Source: Aureisphaera galaxeae (GTDB lineage Bacteria > Bacteroidota > Bacteroidia > Flavobacteriales > Flavobacteriaceae). Taken from it: a stretch of 64,000 nucleotides of DNA. The notes under the pieces are model-generated. The model was given only the letters and a program-made list of their open reading frames with translations, ran no database searches and had not been told where the DNA came from. Numbering within the stretch: position 1 is the first letter of the stretch; each line of letters starts with the position of its first letter. Made by a program: the position numbers and the translations under genes. Positions 52,829 to 62,200 of this stretch are shown here, piece by piece. The DNA is taken from positions 186,001-250,000 of the forward strand of contig NZ_JAQQTF010000006.1 in the NCBI RefSeq assembly GCF_028561275.1, read 5' to 3'.

Positions 52829-52848
52829 GTGTACTTCTTTTTTGAATA

Positions 52849-53787
52849 TTAATTGGTCATGGAAACCAGAATCCTACGGTCCCCTTCGTACGAGTTCCTA
52901 CCATGACAGGCAAGCTCGTTATCTACAATCAGGATTTCGTTTTTATTCCAAGTAGGCGCAATGGTGATGGAGTCTATGGTCGCTAAGATCTCCTCTATCA
53001 TCGCTTCCGAAATCTGGCTACCATCTCCGAATTCCACGAACATCGGGAAGTTGTATGGGTTACGGTACATCCGCTTTAGTCCCTCATATACTTGTTTTCC
53101 TAAATGCAACGGGTGAAACTGGTCTATTTGGTTGAACCACACTTTCTCTTGCGTCTGGCGATGCCTAATGATCCCTTTTCGCTTATGAACAAGCCTCACA
53201 TAGTTATTTTCCCTCCATTCGAAATCGATGCCCAATCGCTCGCAATGCGCTTCCAATTCCCCTTTATCCTGTGTCTCGAAGGTATCCTGCCAAGAAGGCC
53301 CCATTCCCATCCCTCCATGGAGGTTACGGATATAGGTAACTCCTTTGTTGTCTATTTCGTCCACAATATCTGGGTTCATCTCTTTTACGATCTTACGTCC
53401 GTCTACCAATAAGGTTTCCCCATCTATCGATGGAGGAACCAAACAGCAGAAAATGAGTTTATTGGGCCAGCTGTTAGAATATGACAATTCGTTGTGCATG
53501 GTAATCTTCTGGCTACTGGCATACTCTGTAGAGGTGTAAACATTATTCACCACCTTGGTCCGCGGGGAATTTCCGTCTACATATCGTAGAAATTCTTTGG
53601 AAATTGAGTTGACCACCGTCTGAAAATGAGAGGGTGTGTCAATTTGTACCCCGTGAAACTTAATGGCTCCATATTGAGACAACAATTCCTCCAACATGGA
53701 CTCATTACTCTTATAATAATCCGTAAACTCCGCGATATCCACTCCATCGAAATGGATATGCTGGAGAAAATCATCCTGGCTTTTCAT
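52849..53787 (-). CDS. TauD/SyrP-like Fe(II)/2-oxoglutarate hydroxylase
   Basis: 312 aa. The iron-binding facial triad is His98 and Glu100 in TMHNELSYS and His295 in ELACHGRNSYEGDRR; the arginine for 2-oxoglutarate is in the same block (Arg304/305). The HNE rather than HTD form is that of SyrP-like/clavaminate-synthase-like enzymes that hydroxylate the beta carbon of a carrier-bound or free amino acid. It probably hydroxylates the unidentified starter residue or Val. Between the receptor and thioesterase genes in the same operon. Confidence 0.88.
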   Translation of the reverse strand: MKSQDDFLQHIHFDGVDIAEFTDYYKSNESMLEELLSQYGAIKFHGVQIDTPSHFQTVVNSISKEFLRYVDGNSPRTKVVNNVYTSTEYASSQKITMHNELSYSNSWPNKLIFCCLVPPSIDGETLLVDGRKIVKEMNPDIVDEIDNKGVTYIRNLHGGMGMGPSWQDTFETQDKGELEAHCERLGIDFEWRENNYVRLVHKRKGIIRHRQTQEKVWFNQIDQFHPLHLGKQVYEGLKRMYRNPYNFPMFVEFGDGSQISEAMIEEILATIDSITIAPTWNKNEILIVDNELACHGRNSYEGDRRILVSMTN

Positions 53788-53886
53788 GGCTTTAGAATTT
53801 TAATGGTTCAAAATTTTAGAAATAGTGTCCCTGCGGAAGTATTTTTCCGTAAAAGAACTTTGTAATATGAGTGTGTGAAAACTAGT

Positions 53887-56265
53887 CTATAGTCGATCCC
53901 TTTCATCTTCGTTTCCGGAATCACGGGCACGAACACGTTTCGTTTTATTTCCGAAGTTGTAAGACAGGGTGAACTTTACGTTTCTAGAACTGTTGTTCTG
54001 GTAGTAATTCTGTCTAATTCCGTTGGTAACCCATTCCAGATCACTAGGATCGGTATTGAATATATCGTTAAAGGCCACCGTGAAATTCAATTTCTTGTCC
54101 AGCATTCTATAGCGGAAGGAAACACTAAGGTTGTAACTACTTCCGTAATCGAAAAGATCATCACTAAAAGGCGATACGTACTGGAACCCTAAATTACTGG
54201 TAAAGGTTTTCTCTTTATTGAGGTTGAAACGGTTATTCGTCGCTCCTAAGAAAAGTGCAGTACCTCGTAAGACTGCGTCTATATCATTATTGGTCAAGGA
54301 AGGTTCGTAGTTCACAAAATACAAGGTGTTGTAGTTTTCCCACCAACTTGTGATTTCTTTTCCTCCAGAAACCACTACTCCATAAGAATCCTTTTCAAAA
54401 TAATTTTCCTGTCTAATAATGGTAAGGTTGCTCTCTTCGAAAGAGAAGGTAACAGGACCAGAACCATCTACTTGCTTAGAGTAGAATACATTCGCATTAA
54501 TGTATTCGCCTCCCCAACCCAATTCAAAGTTATTGGTGAACGAAGGTCGTAGGAAAGGGTTTCCTTCACTGAATTTGTTACTATCGTAGAAGAAACGGAA
54601 TGGATTTAAAGCTGAATAGCTCGGTCTATCAATTCTTCTACCGTAACTCGCGTAAAAGGCATGGTTGTCGTTTAAGGTATACTGTAAATAGGCCGTAGGG
54701 AAAAACTCGTCATAGTCGATCTCGTTTGTCTGATTGAGCGTAGCCGTAAAAGTCTCGGTCATAATACGCTCAAATCGCAAACCGAGCTTTAATCGCCATT
54801 TTTCGGTAAGGTTCTTACTAGCACTTACATACAACGCCTGTATGCTCTCTTTGTATCTAAAATCGTCCGTCTGATTGGGATCCAGAACAGGCTCCCCGGT
54901 AATGGTATTGAAAAACTCTGTTTTACTATCGTTTTCAATAAAACTCAACTTTCCACCGTAGGAGAACCGTATTTTTGAAAACGGGTGTTCTACGTCTACA
55001 CGTGCACTGAAGTTAGTGATGTCCTGATTCGCAAAGTTGTTCGCCTGCGCAATCGTATTCACAAAAACATTGTTTGCATCAAAACTATTGGTTTGGAATG
55101 TTCTATCTGTATCCGAACCGTAGTTCAAGTAATCCACATCGACAGAAATCTCTCGTCCCATCGTATCGATTTTATGAATGATGTGTCCGTTAAGGTTGTG
55201 ATAAACTACCTCCCTCTCGTTGATTCCATTGTTAGAGCGCAAAGAATCCAATACACGGTTAGTATCTAAAATGAGGGTATTGGTTCTATCCGTATAATCG
55301 GGAAGGTTATAATTGAACAAATACTGCACTCCCACCGTGGTCTTGTCGGATATATCGTAATCGAAATTAAACTTGGTAGAAAGGAAATCCCTACTGTGTT
55401 TTCTATCGGTAAATGCCACCCAAGGGCCCTCTGCGAAAAAGGTTTCCGATCTCAATTGATTCAACTCATCACCAAGACCACCATTCACGCTCAAAAGCAT
55501 TTGGTACTTATCCTCCTTCAAGGAATAGTTGTTTCTTAAGGAATGCGCAGCATAAGTGGATTGTAAATACGAATAGGAAATGGCATTGTTCCAAGAATTC
55601 GCGATTCCTTTCTTAAATACAATGTTGATGAGTCCACTATTTCCGGCAGCATCGTATTTGGCTGGCGGATTGGTAATCACCTCGATCGATTTAATATCGT
55701 CTGCCGATATGGTTTGCAAAAAGTTAACCATGTCTTGCCCCGTTAGCGGAGAGATCCTACCATTGATCATTAAGCGCATACCGCTTTTCCCGATCATGGT
55801 AATCTCGTTGTTTTTGATAAAAACCCCGGGGGATACCTTAAGGGCATCCATAGCGTCCCCTCCAGTGGCGGCGAGACTGTTCTCTACATTAAATACCAAA
55901 CGGTCTACTTTTCGTTCGAATACTTTCTTTTTGGCAGTAACCACTACCTCTCCCAGCAATTCGCTGTCTTCGGAAAGTTGTACGACTCCCAAATTAAGGG
56001 GTTCGCTTAGTTCGATTTCCTTCTTCCAATCTTTGTATCCCAAATAACCAATGGTTAGCACATAAGATCCTGGGGTTGCTTCTATTACAAACTTCCCGTT
56101 TTCGTCACTTATGGCTCCTTGAACCAAATTATTACCTGCATCCGACAAATAAACATTGGCAAAAGCAATGGGGCCAACGACATCGGTAATTTCACCCCGA
56201 ATTTCAACTTGGGATAAAACAAGATTGGGAAAGGCCAATAAAATAAATAAGAATATACGCTTCAT
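53887..56265 (-). CDS. TonB-dependent receptor-like outer-membrane protein
   Basis: 792 aa from the Met at 56265, which gives the signal peptide MKRIFLFILLAFPNLVLS; the upstream part of the frame overlaps the NRPS-2 stop and is not used. Residues ~20-110 are a carboxypeptidase-regulatory-like domain, ~120-230 a plug (VFIKNNEITMIGKSGMRLMING, PPAKYDAAGNSGLINIVFKKG), and the rest a large barrel ending KFTLSYNFG. It lies 28 bp after NRPS-2. It could take up the product or a cognate metal complex, or act as self-recognition; there is no proof of iron involvement. Confidence 0.88.
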   Translation of the reverse strand: MKRIFLFILLAFPNLVLSQVEIRGEITDVVGPIAFANVYLSDAGNNLVQGAISDENGKFVIEATPGSYVLTIGYLGYKDWKKEIELSEPLNLGVVQLSEDSELLGEVVVTAKKKVFERKVDRLVFNVENSLAATGGDAMDALKVSPGVFIKNNEITMIGKSGMRLMINGRISPLTGQDMVNFLQTISADDIKSIEVITNPPAKYDAAGNSGLINIVFKKGIANSWNNAISYSYLQSTYAAHSLRNNYSLKEDKYQMLLSVNGGLGDELNQLRSETFFAEGPWVAFTDRKHSRDFLSTKFNFDYDISDKTTVGVQYLFNYNLPDYTDRTNTLILDTNRVLDSLRSNNGINEREVVYHNLNGHIIHKIDTMGREISVDVDYLNYGSDTDRTFQTNSFDANNVFVNTIAQANNFANQDITNFSARVDVEHPFSKIRFSYGGKLSFIENDSKTEFFNTITGEPVLDPNQTDDFRYKESIQALYVSASKNLTEKWRLKLGLRFERIMTETFTATLNQTNEIDYDEFFPTAYLQYTLNDNHAFYASYGRRIDRPSYSALNPFRFFYDSNKFSEGNPFLRPSFTNNFELGWGGEYINANVFYSKQVDGSGPVTFSFEESNLTIIRQENYFEKDSYGVVVSGGKEITSWWENYNTLYFVNYEPSLTNNDIDAVLRGTALFLGATNNRFNLNKEKTFTSNLGFQYVSPFSDDLFDYGSSYNLSVSFRYRMLDKKLNFTVAFNDIFNTDPSDLEWVTNGIRQNYYQNNSSRNVKFTLSYNFGNKTKRVRARDSGNEDERDRL

Positions 56266-56293
56266 AATGTCTAAGGTTTGTTCAGGTTGTCTG

Positions 56294-59200
56294 TTAATTA
56301 ATTTCAGTTTTCGATAATAGATTTTGTGAAATAAGACTGTCCAGAGAAAGGAGGTTCTTGCTTTTGGCATAGATAGCCCTGCTACAGCTTAGGTTTATTT
56401 CAAGAGCATTTTTGTATTCGGCACACTGCATGTGTATTCCTGCCACTCCTTTTCGGCGTACTTTTTTTACTGTCACCTTTTCGGAATGGTGCCTATCTAA
56501 AGACTCATTGTATTTCTGATAATTGAAGTCCCCACCCACATATGCATTGATGTCCACTCCATATGCCTTGTCCATATCCTCCTGAATAATCTCGAAGGGG
56601 ATTTCCTGACGCATACGTGCATCGATATACATGGAATACACTTCTTTTACGAAGGGTACATTCAACTTAGTTCCTTGAATGGAAGCCAGTGATAATGGCA
56701 GTATATTGTTAATGGCTCCCAAAATATCTTTATCCTGGGTACTCATTTGCTCACGACCGTTTACAATGATATTCTGAATGAAATTAGAATCCGGTGTAAA
56801 GCGAACCATCATAAATTGATGCAGTGCCATGATGAGTCCGTTTAAAGGCACATTAAAGTCCTTCGCCACGTTCTGCAATTGCTCGAAATCACTTCCTTGT
56901 AAGGTGAGCGACAGTTTGATGAAACGATCGGTAATGCGATCCTTTTCGGTATTTGCATTGCGCATGGCCTCGATTGAAAACTGTTCCTTCCAGAAATTCC
57001 TATCGGAAAGTCCCTGTGGAGAATTCAAGAATTTCTCTTGCATACCAGCAAATTCAAAACTGGACAGCGCATTATTAACAATTGTCTCGCCCGCGAAATA
57101 TCTTTGGGCATTGGTCATTAAAATGTTATTGGTATACGCATCGGTAATACCGTGGTGAATCCCCACATTGACAAGGGCTCCTTTTCGGTTGGCCACATCG
57201 GTAATGACGAAAACTCGGATGAACTCTTCTTCGAACAACTCGAAAGGTTTCATGAAGAAGGTTTTCATGTTCTCATCGATAGCTTCTCGGGTATTTTCGG
57301 ATAAATCCTGGCTAACAATTTTCAGCTTTACATCTTCATTCGAAATGTAAGTCTGCTTTATTTTTCCATTTTCCTTGCCTAGAGATACGCAAAGGATTGG
57401 GTAATGAGCCATGAAGTTTCTGAATTGCTTCTCAAAGTTCCGTTCATCGTATTCTGCAATGTAGAAGTCGTTAACCCCAATGGTTTCCTTTAGTTTGAGG
57501 TAATAATTCTGGTTGTACGATACGTCATAGGTAGTTCCTATATTGTATTTCGAAACTTGTGCTTCATTTGATGCCGTATCGGCAGCATTATTCGTTACTT
57601 CCAAAAGATCATCTATGAGTGCCTCCAAGGTGCGCTTGTACGTTACAATGAAGGTTTCCATGGTTTCACGGTCGAAATCACTACTGGGGTATTGAACTGT
57701 CATTCGTAGCTGATCGGCAAAGATCTTACCCGATACTTTTAGGCATACATCACTGGGGATGTCATCCCCTACTTCATTCCCTACGAAGTCCGAAGCGTAA
57801 CTGAAGGTAGATTCGGTAGAATCATCGCTTCCACTGGCATCGCTGAACTCTCCCAGATAATTGAAGGTTACATCTGGAATGGCTTCCGAAGCAAATCCTT
57901 CTCCGTGATACTTCAGGATTCCATAGCCTATCCCCTTATTGGGAATACGCTCTAAATCCTGTTTCACCTGAATTAAGTTTTCAATGGAATTTTCTGTTTG
58001 GGAAACATCCAACACGAATGGGAATATGCTTGTAAACCATCCCACGGTTCGGGAAATGTCTATTTCATCGAAAATATCCTCACGACCGTGACCTTCCATA
58101 CGAAGCATAGTCTTATCCGAACCAAATACAGTTCTTATACTTTGACCCAGAGCTGTCATCAATAGATGATTTATTTTGGTATCATACACTTGGTTCACCT
58201 TCGTGCTAAGCGCTTGGGTGTAGGCAGTTTCTAAATGGAATCCTACTTCCTTATCGATCACATAACCCGATCCATTATCGTTTTTCGTAAGCTGGTCGAT
58301 GTTTTGTCCTACAACCGTATCCCAATAGTTCTTTTCGGGTCCTTTGGCAAGTTGCGCTGCATATTCCTTAGAAGCACTCACCCAATCCTTAAAGGAATTG
58401 GATTTCTGTGGTAAGGTGGCTTTTTGGTTATTCGCATATTGATTGTACAATTGCTCCAAGTCTTCTACTAGAATTCTCCAAGAAATACCGTCCACCACCA
58501 AGTGATGACATACCAATGCAATTCTATCGGAAGTTTCCAATTGGAAATGCACTATTTTGAAAATATTACCAGCCTCTAATTCCAAGCCGGATTGAACATT
58601 CTCTCCTATAGCCGCCATTTCCTTTAAGGGTGCGGGCGACGTTCTTAAATCGAAGGTAGGAACCGATACTTTGGTAAGTTCATATCCCATATTGTACTGA
58701 TTCCAAGTACCATTTTCGTCCAACGTATAAGACATACGAAGGGCATCATGGTGCTCCGTCAACTTTTGAGCACATTGCAATAAGATTTCTTTATCGATAC
58801 GCTGATTCGATTTTAGCACTACCGACATATTGAAATGATGATATTTCGTTACCTGTAACTGTGTAAAGAAGTATTCCTGAATCGGAGACAAGTCTATTTC
58901 CCCAACCACTTCAGACTGGTCTACAGCTACCAAGTTGTTTCCTATTTTACTGGCCATTTCCTGAAAGTTCAGGGTATGCAGTGCATCTTTGGCTCGTAAT
59001 ACATAGCCTTGTTTTTTCAACCCAGAAATGAGGGAGATCAACTTGATGGAGTCTCCACCCAAATGGTAAAAATTGTCATTCAAACCTACTTGCCCCACTC
59101 CCAAAATGCGTTGACATAGTGTTACTAAGGCAATCTCTTCTTCCGTAGAAGGCTCCAGATAGTTGGACACAATTTTATCCTCTTGGGTCACATCGGGTAA

Positions 59201-62200
59201 ACTTGCTCGATCTACCTTCCCATTGGTATTTAATGGCATGGCATCCAATTGGATATAGTAACTCGGTACCATATAAGCTGGGAGTTCCTTGAATAAGTAG
59301 TTTCTTATAGCTTCGCTATCGGTAGCCTCGTTGGCCACGTAATAAGCCACCATTTCCTTATTAGAAATCTTAACTACCGCCTCATTGATACCTGTCTTTT
59401 TCTGTAAGCAATTTTCTATTTCGCCCAACTCAATTCGGTGGCCATTAATCTTAACTTGGTTATCGGCACGTCCTCCAAAAACAACACTTCCATTGGGCAT
59501 CCATTTTCCTAGGTCACCTGTTTTGTAAAGCAATTCCCCTTCTATAAATGGATTGGATACGAACTTCTCGCTTGTAAGTTCGGGTTGATTCAAATATTCT
59601 TTGGCAAGTCCATCACCACCTAAGTACAATTCTCCCATCACTCCTTTGGGAACCAATTTCTTATTCGGATCTAGAATATATACAGTACTATTGCTTATTG
59701 GGAATCCTATAGGAATATCCCCATCCACCTCTCCAATAGAATAGGTTAAGGAGAAGGTAGTGTTCTCTGTTGGCCCATATCCATTTATTATGGTTAAGTC
59801 TGGATAGGTAGTTCTTAATTTTCCGATGTGCGTTGGAGATAACTTATCCCCACCCACCAATACGGTAGATAGCGTCTGGAAAACGTCTATGTCGGTATCT
59901 ACAATCTGGTTTAACCAACCTGCTGTAAACCACATTACGTTTACGGAAGCCTCTCGAATGGTCTCTTTTAAGGTGCTTACATCCAAGAGTGTATTCTTGG
60001 GTGTCATCACCAATTGTCCGCCATTTAACAAGGGTCCAAAGAACTCGAAAGTCGTAGCATCAAAGGAAAGCGCTCCTGTACAAAGCAATACATTTTTCTC
60101 ATCGCATTGATAGAAATTGGCTGCTTTTACCAATCGCACAATGTTTTTATGCGAAATCACTACTCCCTTAGGTCTTCCCGTAGATCCTGATGTATACATA
60201 ACATAGGCTGCACTATCGCAAGTCGTTGTTATCTCGGGAAGGATATTCGTATAGTTGGTTTTATTGTTTCTAAAGTCATTAATGATCTCTTGATCTACTG
60301 TAACCGCGCAGTTACTATCTTGAGTCATAAATTCAATTCTATCCTGTGGATAACTCGAATCTATGGGCACAAAAGTTCCTCCAGCCTTCAAAATGGCCAA
60401 AAGTGTTATGATATGCCATTCATTTCTATCTAAGGTAATCCCCACAAAATCGCCTGTGGCAACCTTATGTTCTTGGATCAAATAGGACGCCAATTGGGTA
60501 GAAACCGTAGATAATTCTTCATAGGTTAGTGTGTTCTTTTCAAACACTAAAGCAATTTGGTTAGGTGTCTTTTTGGTTTGCTCTTCGAATAAATCCACCA
60601 AGGTCCTTTCCTTCGGATAAGCAACACGGGTATTATTGAAGGTCACCAATAACTCTTCCTTTTCAGCAAAGTTCAAGAACTCCAATGCTTCTATGGTAGC
60701 TTCTGGTTGAGAAATCAAAGAAGCAATCAATTGCTTGAAATGACTCATTAAACCAGCAATGATTTCCTTTTCGTATACATCGCTGTTGAAAACAACATTG
60801 AAGTCTAGGTACTCCCCTATTTCTTCTAGAGAAAAGTCCAAATCGAATTTGGTCTTCGCAATTCCGTGGTCGGTAACGCGGTCTACCACTTCTTGTGGAA
60901 TTTCATCTACAGATTTTGTAATCCCTACGTTATGCAGACGGAAAGTAGCATCGAAAACGGGACTTCTTGAAATGTCCGAACCAATCTTCAGTTTGTTCAC
61001 CAAATGATCGAACGGATAGTCCTGATGCTTGTAATCTTTTAATATGTTTCCTTTGGTACGCTCAAAAAACGCAGCAATGGTTTCTTTTGGATCGATCTGA
61101 CTGCGCAAGGCAATGGAATTTACATACACCCCAATTTGGTTTTCCAAATCGATGTGGCTTCTTCCGGCAACCGGCGTTCCCAAAATAAAGTCCTTATCCC
61201 CTGTATATTTATGCAGCAACAGATTAAAACTTGCATAAAGGCCTATGTACAAACTGGTTTCCTGTTCGTTACAGAATTGCTTGAATGCACGTGTTAATTC
61301 TTTCGGCAAATACGTCTTTAAGTGTCTTCCTTCATGTGTCTTTACAGAAGGTCGTTTCTTTTCGGTAGGCAAATTGAGCAAAGGCAATTCACCAGAAAGC
61401 TTTTCATTCCAATAGTCGAAGTCCGTATCGAAAGCATCTTCCTTAAGTCGTTGATCGTCCCAACAGGCATAGTCCTTAAACTGAATCCTCAGTTCTGGAA
61501 GCGCTGCCCTTCCACTTTCTTTATAGGCATTGTAGAAGGAAAGTAGGTCTCGGGAAAAGATACCCATGGACCAGCCATCGCAAAGAATATGATGAATGTT
61601 GTAAGACAGCACAAAATGTGCCTCAGAAAGCTGAAACAAAGATAGTTTTAACAGCGGTCCTTCTTCCAAATTAAAGGCTTCTTTGGAATTTATATCTATT
61701 CGGTCCTCAATCTTTTCCATTGCTTGGTCCACACCGCGATAATCGAAAAGATCCAATTCAAAGTTCACCTCCTCTGTAGAAAGGATGTGTTGTCTCGGTT
61801 CTCCTTGATCGTTCAGTCTGAAAACCGTTCTCAATATTTCATGTCTTTCGATAACATCGTTTACGGCTTGGTTCAACATAGGCACATCCAAGGCCTCATT
61901 AATTTCAATGGACTGAGCTGTGTTATAGGCTGCCGAAGAGTCGTTGGATTGGCATACCACCCAAATTCTGTATTGGGAAGAAGACAACGGATAGCTGTCC
62001 TGTTCTGGCGCCAAAGGAATCTCCTTGAAAGAAGACTGATCTGTCTTTGCAATCTTATTGGCTTGGTCCCTTAATACCGGAAGATTGAATAGATCGAAAA
62101 TGTCCAATTCTACCCCGAAGGTGGAATGGATATGGGTGGCCAACTGAATAAGGTGAATACTGTTACCGCCCAACATAAAGATATTGTCGGTCACACTTAT

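Noticed and set aside
53820-53850. Weak CGGAA/TTCCG hairpin before the TauD gene
   Set aside because: The stem is only 5 bp and lacks a T-run; not enough for a terminator or attenuator call.
53887-56265. Calling the TonB receptor a siderophore receptor and the product a siderophore
   Set aside because: The predicted X-(D-Val)-Gly core has no obvious metal ligand apart from a possible beta-hydroxy residue, and no Fur box or iron gene was seen.
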